A stretch of 64,000 nt of DNA from Pelagibius sp050330205 (GCA_050330205.1 JBHJOA010000027.1:18175-82174), one strand, 5' to 3'. Positions 1-8,439 are shown, counted from the first letter of the stretch. Numbers and translations: made by a program. Notes: generated by a model not told the origin, from the sequence alone.

Positions 1-669
1 AAGGTCTCCACCGAGACGGTGCGCCGCGATATCGACGATCTCTCCTCGCGCGGGCTGGTGGAGCGCACCTACGGCGGTGCCGCCGCGCCCATGGGCCGTG
101 AACCGACCATCAGCGAGCGCACCGCCGCCATGGTCAGCGAGCGCCAGCGCATCGCTGCCGTGGCGATCCAAGCCATCGCGCCGGGCGACGTGGTGATGAT
201 CGATTCCGGTGCCACCACCCACCACCTGGCGGAAAAAATCGCCGCCCGGCGTCTCGAGGCGACCATCATCACCAACGGCCTCGACATCGCCGAGGCGGTG
301 GGCGTTTCCGACCGCGTGAAGGTGATCCTCTGCCCTGGTGCCTACTCGGCCCACGAGAAGGGCGTCTATGGGCAGGACACCTGCGAGTACCTGGAGCGCT
401 TCCACGCCAACGTTGCCTTCACCTCGGCCGGCGGCATCACCGAGGGTGGCATCACCGACGTCGACTCCCAGGCCTGTTGGATCAAGCGCACCATGTTCCG
501 CCGTGCCGAGCGGCGCATCTTCATGGCCGACCACACCAAGTTCAATATTCGCCTGCTGGAGATCGTTATGCCGCTCACGGCACTGACCGACCTGGTCACC
601 GACCGCCCCCTGCCCAGGGCACTCGCCGAGGCGGCAGAGGCGGCCGAGGTGACGATGGTGGTGGCGTAG
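1..669 (+). CDS. DeoR/GlpR-family transcriptional regulator, 5' partial
   Basis: The frame is open from base 1, so the start and most of the N-terminal winged helix lie outside the window. The first visible residues (STETVRRDIDDL, then GLVERTYGGA) are the recognition-helix and wing signature of DeoR/GlpR repressors. The rest is the sugar-phosphate-sensing DeoRC domain: IDSGATTHHLAE, TNGLDIAEAV, TSAGGITEGGITD and ADHTKF are visible. Family members usually repress sugar or polyol catabolism and respond to a phosphorylated sugar. The SDR and FGGY kinase genes about 4 kb away are possible targets, but that is inference. Ends in TAG. Confidence 0.9.
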   Translation, partial: KVSTETVRRDIDDLSSRGLVERTYGGAAAPMGREPTISERTAAMVSERQRIAAVAIQAIAPGDVVMIDSGATTHHLAEKIAARRLEATIITNGLDIAEAVGVSDRVKVILCPGAYSAHEKGVYGQDTCEYLERFHANVAFTSAGGITEGGITDVDSQACWIKRTMFRRAERRIFMADHTKFNIRLLEIVMPLTALTDLVTDRPLPRALAEAAEAAEVTMVVA

Positions 670-716
670 CGGGCGTTAGACCCGGCGTGGCCCCGTCGGC
701 TAACCTGCGGCCTGCG

Positions 717-998
717 TCATTGCTTCGGATCGAGTTCGGCGGGTTCGCCGTCGTTGCTCGCCTTGCTGTCTGCGGCTGAATTGCGCCCCGGCGCGCCGAC
801 CTGGCTCTGGGGAAAATGACCGAAGGTGCTGCGCGCGGACTTCCTTACCGGGCGGCCGCTGGCGCGCAGTTTCGTCGCGACCTCCTGCCCGCCGCACTTC
901 GGGCAGAGTGCGCCCTTCGTTCCGAGGTCGTAGTACTTGCAGGCACACTCCGAGCAGACGTGCTTCAAGCCGCGTTGCGATGCTGTCATCGTTGTCAT
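717..998 (-). CDS. FYDLN-type zinc-ribbon small protein
   Basis: A 93-aa protein with a CSEC...CPKC zinc ribbon near residues 15-36 and the diagnostic segment KYYDLGTKG between the cysteine pairs. This matches the FYDLN_acid family (TIGR02300-like), which is common in alphaproteobacteria and has no settled function. The tail is polar but less acidic than in typical members (ends DGEPAELDPKQ). It is the last of four small leftward genes and may share their transcript, although the gap to the preceding one is about 70 bp. Confidence 0.75.
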   Translation of the reverse strand: MTTMTASQRGLKHVCSECACKYYDLGTKGALCPKCGGQEVATKLRASGRPVRKSARSTFGHFPQSQVGAPGRNSAADSKASNDGEPAELDPKQ

Positions 999-1067
999 AG
1001 CTGTAGATTCCTCAAGTGATTTCGTAGCCGCGGTGTGCGGCAGCTGGGCCGCACGGCGGGTGGTTGT

Positions 1068-1379
1068 TCACGACGACTCTTTTGTGCGCTCGCAGAGTCG
1101 CGTCAGGTCTTCCATCGCATGGGCGATGAGTTCCTTGCGGCGCGGGTCCTGGGCCTCCGGCGTGCTGGCGAAGAGCTGAATAAGATACTGGGCCTTGGCC
1201 GCGGCCTCCGGCCAGGTCTCCGCCGGGGCGGCGAGGAGAAGCTTTTCGAGCTCTTCCTGGCGCAGCCGCAAAGCAGCCTGATCCTCCTGGAAGCGCTGAA
1301 TCTGTTCGCGTCGGAGTGCCGTCGCCTTCTGCGCGGCCATGCCGCGGTGCTCGTCGAGCTCGACCGGTTCGTCCGTCAT
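1068..1379 (-). CDS. conserved small hypothetical protein (helical)
   Basis: A 103-aa soluble protein predicted to be mostly alpha-helical. Residues about 15-50 are rich in Q, E, R and L (ALRREQIQRFQEDQAALRLR) and look like a coiled coil. It starts 4 bases after the stop of the preceding leftward gene, which argues for translational coupling and for both being real. No domain or function is recognised. Confidence 0.65.
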   Translation of the reverse strand: MTDEPVELDEHRGMAAQKATALRREQIQRFQEDQAALRLRQEELEKLLLAAPAETWPEAAAKAQYLIQLFASTPEAQDPRRKELIAHAMEDLTRLCERTKESS

Positions 1380-1383
1380 CGTC

Positions 1384-1656
1384 TCATGTCCTTGATGTCG
1401 ATTCCGCGTCGCGCTTCAGTGCTGCCTCCAGCTCGCCTGCATCGATGGCCACTGCCCGGCTCAACTGGGAAGGGCCGCGCGTCGAAGGCAGGCGGAGCAG
1501 AGTCGATATCCGCTGATAGGCCGAAAACGAGACGCCCTGGATAAGCTCTTCATCGGTCTCCACGCAGTAGGCGCCGGCAGGCAGCACTTCGTCGAAACCG
1601 GCAAGGACGAAGGGCTGGCTGAAAGTGACTGTCTTCTGGCTCGTGCGTATCGTCAT
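1384..1656 (-). CDS. conserved small hypothetical protein
   Basis: A 90-aa protein. The N-terminal half has alternating hydrophobic strands (TVTFSQPFVLAGFDEVLPAG, then YCVETDEELIQGVSF), suggesting a small beta-rich fold. The tail is polar. It resembles small uncharacterised proteins I associate with alphaproteobacterial genomes, where they occur beside other short ORFs as here. It has no signal peptide, membrane segment or cysteine cluster, and function is unknown. It is tightly followed by the gene ending at 1068. Confidence 0.65.
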   Translation of the reverse strand: MTIRTSQKTVTFSQPFVLAGFDEVLPAGAYCVETDEELIQGVSFSAYQRISTLLRLPSTRGPSQLSRAVAIDAGELEAALKRDAESTSRT

Positions 1657-1715
1657 CGGCGATCTTCCGATCGGGCCGGCGGTGGCGGAGGGGGACGGCC
1701 CCTCCGTACCGCTGC

Positions 1716-1862
1716 CTACGACTTGGGCGCCGGCGCGCCTACTGCAGGCTTCTGACCGGGCCGCGTCGTCGGCGCGTTGGTCGGCAAGGCCTCCTTGGAC
1801 TTTTCGGCAGCAGCGTCCTTCCCCGGCGTTTCATGCGAAACGGAGAATTTCTTAAAGGACAT
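1716..1862 (-). CDS. very small protein, 48 aa
   Basis: A short leftward ORF with ATG at 1862 and TAG at 1716-1718. A GGAAGG ribosome-binding site sits about 9 nt before the start. The product begins MSFKKFSVSHETPGKD and ends in a Pro/Ala/Thr-rich tail, GAPAPKS. The same-strand neighbour starts 59 bp downstream, so it probably heads this operon. It resembles short low-complexity proteins I recall from Rhizobiales, but I cannot search for them. A GGAGGGG-gacgg-CCCCTCC hairpin (1687-1705) lies just after its stop and could attenuate or stabilise the operon mRNA. Confidence 0.5.
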   Translation of the reverse strand: MSFKKFSVSHETPGKDAAAEKSKEALPTNAPTTRPGQKPAVGAPAPKS

Positions 1863-2299
1863 GTGAAATGCCTTCCATTCTGTCGGCAATGATTTGCCGT
1901 CGATGAATATATGGCATCACAGGGGTCGTATTTCAATGTATTATTTAAATATCTCTGCTGCATAATAGTGAAAATGAAGTAATAACCAAACAGAGGTCGG
2001 CCTTCCGTTTGTAATAATTTCTAGGTCGTCTCAAAGGTATTTTGAATATTATTTAAGAAAATCTGACAATCTATGCTTGGCTCCCAGGGGTGCACACCTG
2101 CGCGCTGTCTTTCGTGGCTGCATTCGGCTGCCTTCAGAGCGAATCTCTTCTGGACACGCATCGGCAGAGGGCGATGGTGGCCCTGGAGAGGCCGCCGGCC
2201 GGCTGTATAGGTGTCCAACGCCGCCAGGCATGGACACGCCCGACATTCGTGTTTCAGATGGCGGGTCCCGAACGGAAGTCGGAAGGTTGGCGAAAAGCG
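1863..2299. other. AT-rich intergenic region
   Basis: About 440 bp without a convincing gene. Bases 1860-2060 are far richer in A and T than the rest of the window (for example TATTATTTAAATA near 1940 and GAATATTATTTAAG near 2045). This probably holds the promoter of the leftward small-gene operon and perhaps that of the rightward exoD-like gene. Short ORFs on both strands here show no family resemblance. Confidence 0.5.
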
Positions 2300-2872
2300 A
2301 TGCGTGTTCCGACCTCGGTCATCCTGGAACATCTGGTTCGCGACGCCCCTGCCGATGTGACCCTGGAGTGGATCGTCGCACAGCTGCGGGAGCGGTCGTT
2401 CGGCATCGTGATGCTGCTGATCGGGCTGCTGGGCCTGGTACCGGGCTTGTCGCCTATCGTCGGCATCATGCTCGCCGTTCCGGCCATCCAGATGATGCTG
2501 GGGCGCAGCGAACCCATCCTGCCGCGCAGGCTCGTCAGCCGCCGCCTGTCGAAGGGTCGGCTGGAGCGGATTCTCGGCCGCCTGGTTCCGGTGCTCAGGT
2601 TCTTGGAAAGGGTCGTGCGGCCACGGTGGGCGACGCCCTTCGAACTGACCAAGCGGGGCGTAGGCCTCGTGATCCTCCTGCTCGGCGCAACCCTCCTGAC
2701 CCCGGTTCCCTTCAGCAACATCGTCCCCTCTCTCGCGATCATGCTGCTCGCCTTTGCCTACCTGGAGGAAGACGGGATTCTGCTGTGCATAGCCCTGGTC
2801 GTCGCAGGCGTCTCACTGGCCATCACGGCTGTCGCCGTCTGGGGCACCATCGAGATCACCGGTATCTGGTGA
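2300..2872 (+). CDS. ExoD-family exopolysaccharide synthesis membrane protein
   Basis: A 190-aa protein with the ExoD layout. After an N-terminal segment (VILEHLVRD) come hydrophobic hairpins IVMLLIGLLGLVPGLSPIVG and IMLAVPAIQMMLG. Next is the basic stretch RRLVSRRLSKGRLERI, the signature RFLERVVRPRW, and C-terminal membrane segments around VILLLGATLLTPVPFSNIVP and ILLCIALVVAGVSLA. ExoD is linked to exopolysaccharide production and alkali tolerance in rhizobia, with unknown biochemistry. ATG 2300 gives the usual family N-terminus; ATG 2258 in the same frame is possible, and neither has a strong ribosome-binding site. Confidence 0.8.
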   Translation: MRVPTSVILEHLVRDAPADVTLEWIVAQLRERSFGIVMLLIGLLGLVPGLSPIVGIMLAVPAIQMMLGRSEPILPRRLVSRRLSKGRLERILGRLVPVLRFLERVVRPRWATPFELTKRGVGLVILLLGATLLTPVPFSNIVPSLAIMLLAFAYLEEDGILLCIALVVAGVSLAITAVAVWGTIEITGIW

Positions 2873-2902
2873 TGCCGCCTTCACTGCCTGGAGATTGGCC
2901 GC

Positions 2903-4231
2903 TCAGTACAGCTCCAGATACTCGTTGCGCTCCCAGTCGGTGACGTGGCTGCGGAAGCGGGCGAGTTCGGCTTCCTTCACCGCGACGAAGGTCTTGATGA
3001 AGTCGGGGCCGAGCATGTCCTGCATGGCCTTGTCCTTCTTCAGGGCGGCCAGGGCGTCTTCCAGGCTGCCGGCCAGCTTCTCGTGCCTGGGGTCGTCCTC
3101 GGAAGGGCCCTCCGAGGGTGTCGGCAGGTCGCCCTTGGCCTCGAGGCCGAGCAGGCCGGCGGCGATTACCGCGGCGATCGAGAGATAGGGGTTGGAGAGG
3201 CCGGAGGCGGCGCGCATCTCGATGTGGCAGTTGTCCTGGCCGACGTCCTTCATGCGCACCATGGCCGTGCGGTCCTCGACACCCCAGGAGATGTTGGAAG
3301 GCGCGAAGGTGTGCGGCCTCAGGCGGTGGTAGCAGTTGGGCGTCGGGTTGATCAGCGGCTGCATGGCCTTGGCATGGGTCAGCAGGCCATTGGCGAAGCG
3401 GCGGATCAGCGGGTTCATGCCGCCCTTGGCACCCTTGGTGTAGAAGGCGTTCTTGCCGGTCTTGCGGTCGATCAGGCTGACGTGGACGTGGCAGCCGCAG
3501 CCGGCCATGTCGCTGGCCGGCTTGGTCATGAAGGTGGCGAGGTAGCCGCTGCGGTGGGCCAGCTCCTTGATCGCGTTCTTGAAGGTGAAGGCCTTGTCGG
3601 CGCCCTCCAGCCCTATGCCGGGGCCGAAATTGATCTCGAACTGCGAGGGCGAGTATTCGCAGTTGTGGGTGATGACGTCGATGCCGGCCTCCTGCAGCAC
3701 GTCGAGCAGTACGTCGAGGAAGGGGACATATTGGTTGCGCAGGGCGTTGAAGATGTGGACGCCGCCGAACAGCGGCTCCTTGGTCTCCGGATCGAGCAGG
3801 TAGAACTCGAACTCGTGGCCCATCATGACGTCGTAGCCGAGTTTGTCGGCGCGCTTCAGCAGGTTCGCCAGGACGGTGCGCGGCGTCGCGTTGATCGGCT
3901 CGCCCGGCGACCAGTAGGCATCGCAGATCACCTTCGCCGTGTCCTCGAGCCAGGGCACCACGCGCAGGCTCGAAGGATCCGGGAACAGCATCTGGTCGCG
4001 GTAGTTCACCTCCTCGTTCAGGCCGGTGCCGCCGATGACGTTGGAGGCGGTGTCGAGGCCGACGGCGCCGCCGTAGAGGTTCAGGCCCTTGCGCGCGTAG
4101 CTCTCCGCCTTGCCGACGGGGATCACCTTGGTGCGGCTGGTCCCGTGCAGATCCGGCAGCTCGAAGCGAACGTAGCGCGCGCCCAGCTTCTTCAGTGCCG
4201 CCATCATCTCCTTCACCACATCCCCCGCCAT
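2903..4231 (-). CDS. glutamine synthetase-family gamma-glutamyl ligase (GlnT/GMAS-like)
   Basis: A 442-aa ATP-dependent glutamate ligase. Visible glutamine synthetase motifs are the metal-binding EFEFYL, GCGCHVHVSL, the glutamate/ATP region NCYHRLRPHTFAPSNISWG, and EMRAASGLSNPYL. The length and CHVHVSL motif fit the short GS group that includes GlnT/GSIII and gamma-glutamylmethylamide or polyamine ligases rather than nitrogen-assimilating GlnA. The amine substrate is unknown; with sarcosine-type enzymes elsewhere in the window, a methylated amine is plausible. A GAGGAGG ribosome-binding site precedes the ATG. It diverges from the SDR gene across a dyad-symmetric operator candidate. Confidence 0.85.
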   Translation of the reverse strand: MAGDVVKEMMAALKKLGARYVRFELPDLHGTSRTKVIPVGKAESYARKGLNLYGGAVGLDTASNVIGGTGLNEEVNYRDQMLFPDPSSLRVVPWLEDTAKVICDAYWSPGEPINATPRTVLANLLKRADKLGYDVMMGHEFEFYLLDPETKEPLFGGVHIFNALRNQYVPFLDVLLDVLQEAGIDVITHNCEYSPSQFEINFGPGIGLEGADKAFTFKNAIKELAHRSGYLATFMTKPASDMAGCGCHVHVSLIDRKTGKNAFYTKGAKGGMNPLIRRFANGLLTHAKAMQPLINPTPNCYHRLRPHTFAPSNISWGVEDRTAMVRMKDVGQDNCHIEMRAASGLSNPYLSIAAVIAAGLLGLEAKGDLPTPSEGPSEDDPRHEKLAGSLEDALAALKKDKAMQDMLGPDFIKTFVAVKEAELARFRSHVTDWERNEYLELY

Positions 4232-4267
4232 GCTCTGCCTCCTCGCGTATTTCTATTTTGGATTGGG

Positions 4268-4301
4268 TTGGTAACTGCCAACATTATGTTGCAGTTGCCA
4301 A
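4268..4301. promoter_or_regulatory. dyad-symmetric operator candidate between GS-like and SDR genes
   Basis: Outer arms TTGGTAACTGC and GCAGTTGCCAA are inverted with one mismatch, and they enclose the perfect palindrome AACATTATGTT. The element lies in the 160-bp divergent region, 37 bp from one start codon and about 90 bp from the other. This is a good position for one regulator controlling both directions. The regulator is unknown. Confidence 0.5.
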
Positions 4302-4391
4302 GTGGCGCAAGCTACCTTCGCCGGAATTACCATAGCGGCTGGCATTCGCCGGTCCAGCACAGCGGCAGCGGCCGGCAGGGAGGGGGACACC

Positions 4392-5183
4392 ATGAACGCA
4401 GGGCGCCTCGCAGGAAAGCACGCGGTGATCACCGGGGGCGGCGCCGGCATCGGCCGCGAGTCGGCGCTGTTGTTCGCGCGTGAGGGCGCCGCGGTGGCCG
4501 TCGCCGATCTCGATGCCAAGGCCGCCGGGGCCACCGCGGCGGAGATCACCGCGGCCGGCGGCAAGGCGCTGGCCATCGCGGTCGACGTCGCCGATGCGGC
4601 CTCTGTCGCGGCGATGATCGCCGCGGCGGAGTCGGGGCTCGGCGCGGTCGACACGCTCTTCAACAACGCCGGCGTCATGCTGGGCGGCGACAACGGCCCG
4701 GAGGACACCGAGCAGGCGGTCTGGGACCGCACCATCGCCATCAACCTGACCGGCGTGTTCCACTGCTGCCGCGCCGGCCTGCCGGCGTTGCGCCGGGCCG
4801 GCGGCGGCGCCATCCTCAACATGTCCTCGCTGGTGGCGGTGATGGGCGCGGCGGTGCCGCAGCTTGCCTACACCGCCTCAAAGGGCGGGGTGCTCGCCAT
4901 GACCCGGGAGATCGCCGTGCAGTACGGCCGCCAGAACATCCGCGCCAACGCGCTGCTGCCCGGGCCGATCGCCACGCCGCTGACGGCGCAACTCTTCGAC
5001 TCGCCGGAGAAGCTGGAGCGCCGCCGCGTCCACATGCCGATGGGCCGCTTCGGCAAGGCGGTCGAGGTGGCCGAGGTCGCGCTCTTCCTCTGCTCCGACG
5101 CCGCCAGCTACGTGACCGGCGCCGGCTGGCTGGTCGACGGCGGCATCCACGCCGCCTACGTCACGCCGGAGGATGCCGCCTGA
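4392..5183 (+). CDS. SDR-family NAD(P)-dependent dehydrogenase
   Basis: A 263-aa classical short-chain dehydrogenase. The cofactor motif TGGGAGIGRESA, the acidic residue after the second strand (VADLD, favouring NAD), NNAGV, the catalytic Ser of NMSSLVAV, YTASK with the catalytic Tyr and Lys, and the C-terminal GAGWLVDGG are all visible. The substrate cannot be told from sequence. Its stop overlaps the start of the following FGGY kinase (TGATG), so the two are probably translated together and may act in one polyol or sugar pathway. ATG 4392 follows a purine-rich GGGAGGGGG. Confidence 0.88.
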   Translation: MNAGRLAGKHAVITGGGAGIGRESALLFAREGAAVAVADLDAKAAGATAAEITAAGGKALAIAVDVADAASVAAMIAAAESGLGAVDTLFNNAGVMLGGDNGPEDTEQAVWDRTIAINLTGVFHCCRAGLPALRRAGGGAILNMSSLVAVMGAAVPQLAYTASKGGVLAMTREIAVQYGRQNIRANALLPGPIATPLTAQLFDSPEKLERRRVHMPMGRFGKAVEVAEVALFLCSDAASYVTGAGWLVDGGIHAAYVTPEDAA

Positions 5184-6682
5184 TGCCCGCGCTTCTCGGC
5201 GTCGACCTTGGCGCCGGCAGTCTCAAGGCGACGCTGATCGACGCAGCAGGCCGCACCCTGGCCGAGGCGGCGGCGCCGGTCGCGACCCGGACGCCGAAGC
5301 CCGGCTGGTCGGAGCAGGACCCGGCCGAATGGTGGCAGGCGCTGACAGCCGCGGTGCCCCAGGTGCTGGCGAAGGCGGGCTTGCCGGCGGGCGAGATCGC
5401 CGCGGTGGGGCTTTCCGCCGGCGCCCATATCGCCGTGCTGGAGGACGCGGAGGGTCAGGTCATCCGCCCCGCCATCATGTGGAACGACCAGCGCAGCATC
5501 CGCGAAGCGGCCGAGCTGCACGAGCGCGCCGGCGAGATGATCATCGCCACCGGCCTCAACCGCGCCAACCCGACCTGGAGCCTCTGCCAGCTGGCCTGGC
5601 TGCAGAAGCACGAGCCGGAGGTCGTCGCCCGCACCCGACGCCTCTACCTCGCCAAGGACTGGCTGCGCAGCCGGCTCACCGGCGACTGGACCACGGACTA
5701 CTCGGATGCCCTCGGCGCGCTGATGTCCGACGTCGAGACACGCGGCTGGTCGCCGGAGCTCTGCGGCCTCATCGGCTGGGACATGGCGAGCCTGCCGCCG
5801 GTGCGCCGGCCGGAGGAGGTCGCCGGGCGGGTGACCGCCGCGGCGGCGCGGACCACCGGCCTCGCCGAGGGCACGCCGGTGGTGGTCGGCGCCAACGACA
5901 CCACGGTGGAACTCTACGGCGCCGGGGCGACCGAGGCCGGGCAGGGGGCCATCAAGCTGGCCACCGCCGGCGTGGTCTTCCTGGCCTGCGACCGGCCGGA
6001 GGTGCATCCGCCGGTGTCCTGCTATCCGCACATCCTGCCCGGCCTCTGGTACATGGCCTCCGGCATCAACGCCTGCGCCACCGCCCACCGCTGGGTGCGC
6101 GACACCTTTTTCGCCGAACTGCCGCCGGAGACCGCCTTCGCCGAGATGGACCGCCTCGCCGCCGGCGTCGCGCCGGGCTCGGACGGCCTGATCTTCCACC
6201 CCTACCTGATGGGCGAGCGGGCGCCGCACTGGGACCCCAAGCTGCGCGGCGACTTCATCGGCCTGACGCTGGGCCACACGCGGGCCCACTTCGCGCGCGC
6301 CTGCTACGAGGGCATCGCCTTCGCGCTCAACGACGTGCTGCGCGCGGCCAAGGAGCTGTCGGGGGCCGAGTTCGGCGACATGCGCCTGCTGGGCGGCGGC
6401 GCGCGCAGCGCCACCTGGCGCCAGATCATCGCCGACGTCACCGGCCTGACGGTGAAGGTGCCGGCCAACGGCGACGCCTCCTTCGGGGCCGCCCTGGTGG
6501 CGGCGGTCGGCGGCGGGCTCTTCGCCGACCCGGCCGAAGCGGTGCGGCGCTGCGCCGCCATCGTCGAGGAGAACCGGCCCGACGCCGGGCGCCACGCCGC
6601 CTACGGCCGGCAGTTCGACCTCTACGACGCGGCGCGGCGCGGCCTCACCGCGATCAACCACCGCCTGCACGACGGCGTCTAG
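5183..6682 (+). CDS. FGGY-family carbohydrate kinase (xylulokinase-like)
   Basis: A 499-aa sugar kinase. The N-terminal phosphate-1 loop GVDLGAGSLKATLID, the segment WNDQRS, VVGANDTTVELYG, YLMGERAPHWDP, the adenosine motif LLGGGARSATWRQI, and FGAALVAAVGGG near the end are present. Spacing matches xylulokinases, but substrate in this family cannot be read reliably. It overlaps the SDR gene, which suggests oxidation of a polyol followed by phosphorylation of the ketose. The DeoR regulator at the window edge is a possible controller. Confidence 0.85.
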   Translation: MPALLGVDLGAGSLKATLIDAAGRTLAEAAAPVATRTPKPGWSEQDPAEWWQALTAAVPQVLAKAGLPAGEIAAVGLSAGAHIAVLEDAEGQVIRPAIMWNDQRSIREAAELHERAGEMIIATGLNRANPTWSLCQLAWLQKHEPEVVARTRRLYLAKDWLRSRLTGDWTTDYSDALGALMSDVETRGWSPELCGLIGWDMASLPPVRRPEEVAGRVTAAAARTTGLAEGTPVVVGANDTTVELYGAGATEAGQGAIKLATAGVVFLACDRPEVHPPVSCYPHILPGLWYMASGINACATAHRWVRDTFFAELPPETAFAEMDRLAAGVAPGSDGLIFHPYLMGERAPHWDPKLRGDFIGLTLGHTRAHFARACYEGIAFALNDVLRAAKELSGAEFGDMRLLGGGARSATWRQIIADVTGLTVKVPANGDASFGAALVAAVGGGLFADPAEAVRRCAAIVEENRPDAGRHAAYGRQFDLYDAARRGLTAINHRLHDGV

Positions 6683-6796
6683 GGAGGCGGGGCTTGCCTC
6701 GAGAGGTTGCAGCGGCCGCCGGCGCCTATCCTGTAACGAGCCTCGACCGGCGCGGAACAGGCGATTATTGTGCGGAGTTTTTCGAGTCTTCTTGAA

Positions 6797-6840
6797 GGGG
6801 GGCTTGCGCCCCCTGGCCAGTAGGGGGGCCTGCGTCCCCC
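6797..6840. promoter_or_regulatory. tandem G/C hairpins upstream of GS-like gene
   Basis: Two consecutive hairpins, GGGGGC-ttgc-GCCCCC and GGGGGGC-ctgc-GTCCCCC, lie within 45 bp and end 28 bp before the ATG at 6869. There is no U-tract, so a simple terminator is unlikely. They could be a leader attenuator, an mRNA-stabilising element or a palindromic repeat. Confidence 0.4.
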
Positions 6841-6868
6841 GGCAATCCCGAACCGGAGTAGAGTCCCG

Positions 6869-8236
6869 ATGTCTGGTCTTTTGAGCCTGCCGAAGCTGAA
6901 GCAAGCCGTTGCCGACGGCAGCATCGATACCGTCCTCGTCTGCATGGTCGACATGCAGGGCCGCCTCGTCGGCAAGCGCTTCCAGGCCGAGTTCTTCCTC
7001 GACACCGCCGAGGACGAGACCCACGCCTGCAACTACCTGCTGGCCAACGACATCGACATGGAGCTGGTGCCCGGCTACAAGGCGACAAGCTGGGAGACCG
7101 GCTACGGCGACTTCATTCTGAAGCCGGACCTCTCGACCCTCAGGCTGTTGCCCTGGCTGGAGGGCACCGCGATGGTGATCTGCGACGTGCTCGATCACCA
7201 CCACGAGCCGGTGTCGCACTCGCCGCGCGCCATGCTGCGCCGCCAGATCGCCCGCCTCGAGGCCAAGGGCTTCAAGCCGTTCCTGGCCTCGGAGCTGGAG
7301 TTCTACCTCTTCGACGAGACCTACGAGAACGCCCACCGCAAGCACTACCAGGACCTCAAGACCGAGGGCTACTACATCGAGGACTACCACATCTTCCAGA
7401 CCACCAAGGAAGAGGAGGTGATGCGGGCGATCCGCAAGGGCCTGCAGGGCTGCGGCATGACGGTGGAGAACTCCAAGGGCGAGTGGGGGCCCGGCCAGGA
7501 GGAGATCAACGTGCGCTACGACGAGGCGCTGCCCATGGCCGACAACCACGTCATCCTGAAGACCGCCTGCAAGGACATCGCCCACCAGAAGGGCAAGGCG
7601 CTCACCTTCATGGCCAAGTGGAACTACGAGCTGGCCGGCAGTTCCTGCCACATCCACGCCTCGCTGTGGGACAAGACCGGCAAGAAGCCGCTGTTCTTCG
7701 ATCCCAAGGCCAAGTACGGCATGTCGAAGACCATGTGCCAGTTCGTCGCCGGCCAGCTGAAGTACGCCGACGACATCACCTATTTCCTGGCGCCCTACGT
7801 CAACTCCTACAAGCGCTTTCAGGTCGGCACCTTCGCGCCGACCAAGGCGATCTGGAGCCTCGACAACCGCACCGCCGGCTTCCGCCTCTGCGGCGAGGGC
7901 ACCAAGGCGACCCGCATCGAGTGCCGGGTCGGCGGCGCCGACCTCAACCCCTACCTCGCCTTCTCGGCGCTGCTGGCGGCGGGTCTCGCCGGCATCGAGG
8001 AGAAGCTGGAACTTCCGGAGCCCTACATGGGCGACGCCTACCACGGCAAGAAGCTGCACGACGTGCCGAAGACCCTGCGCGAGGCGATCACGGCGCTGGA
8101 GAAGTCGAAGATGCTGCGCAAGTCGCTGGGCGAGGAGGTTGTCGAGCACTACCTCCACACCGCCCGCTGGGAGCAGTTCGAGTACGACCGCCGCGTCACC
8201 GACTGGGAACTGAAGCGCGGCTTCGAGCGCTACTGA
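6869..8236 (+). CDS. glutamine synthetase-family protein (gamma-glutamylpolyamine synthetase-like)
   Basis: A 455-aa ligase of the GS fold, clearly different from the one at 2903-4231. It has SELEFYLFD, GPGQEEINVRY, SSCHIHASLWD, NSYKRFQVGTFAPTKAIWSLDNRTAGFR and ECRVGGADLNPYLAFSALLAAG. The CHIHASLWD and NSYKRF forms fit the PuuA/FluG-like branch that glutamylates amines. It follows the SDR/kinase pair by 186 bp and is followed by a hairpin terminator, so it is probably its own transcript. Two GS-like ligases so close together suggest a two-amine or two-step gamma-glutamyl route. Confidence 0.85.
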   Translation: MSGLLSLPKLKQAVADGSIDTVLVCMVDMQGRLVGKRFQAEFFLDTAEDETHACNYLLANDIDMELVPGYKATSWETGYGDFILKPDLSTLRLLPWLEGTAMVICDVLDHHHEPVSHSPRAMLRRQIARLEAKGFKPFLASELEFYLFDETYENAHRKHYQDLKTEGYYIEDYHIFQTTKEEEVMRAIRKGLQGCGMTVENSKGEWGPGQEEINVRYDEALPMADNHVILKTACKDIAHQKGKALTFMAKWNYELAGSSCHIHASLWDKTGKKPLFFDPKAKYGMSKTMCQFVAGQLKYADDITYFLAPYVNSYKRFQVGTFAPTKAIWSLDNRTAGFRLCGEGTKATRIECRVGGADLNPYLAFSALLAAGLAGIEEKLELPEPYMGDAYHGKKLHDVPKTLREAITALEKSKMLRKSLGEEVVEHYLHTARWEQFEYDRRVTDWELKRGFERY

Positions 8237-8263
8237 GCCGGCCTGACCTGCGCCCGCGACCGA

Positions 8264-8290
8264 CGGCGCCGCCTGCTCCGGGCGGCGCCG
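8264..8290 (+). terminator. hairpin terminator after GS-like gene
   Basis: A perfect 10-bp stem CGGCGCCGCC / GGCGGCGCCG with a 7-nt loop, followed by CATTTCT. It lies 28 bp after the stop at 8236. The U-run is weak, as is common in GC-rich genomes. Confidence 0.6.
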
Positions 8291-8439
8291 CATTTCTGGC
8301 TGCCGAGCGGTTGGATAGGAAAATCTGTTTTTAATCCGACGATTACGTGGCTTTCTTGAAGTGCCGTGTCGCTCTTGTGGATAACTTCCGGGCGCCGCCG
8401 TAACGGGATTCTTGTTGTCGGGTTCCGGCCTCTGGGCTA

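Noticed and set aside
1739..2332. Minus-strand ORFs in the AT-rich gap (1739-1963, 2021-2332)
   Set aside because: There is no family resemblance, ribosome-binding site or coding-like composition. The first overlaps the better supported 48-codon ORF.
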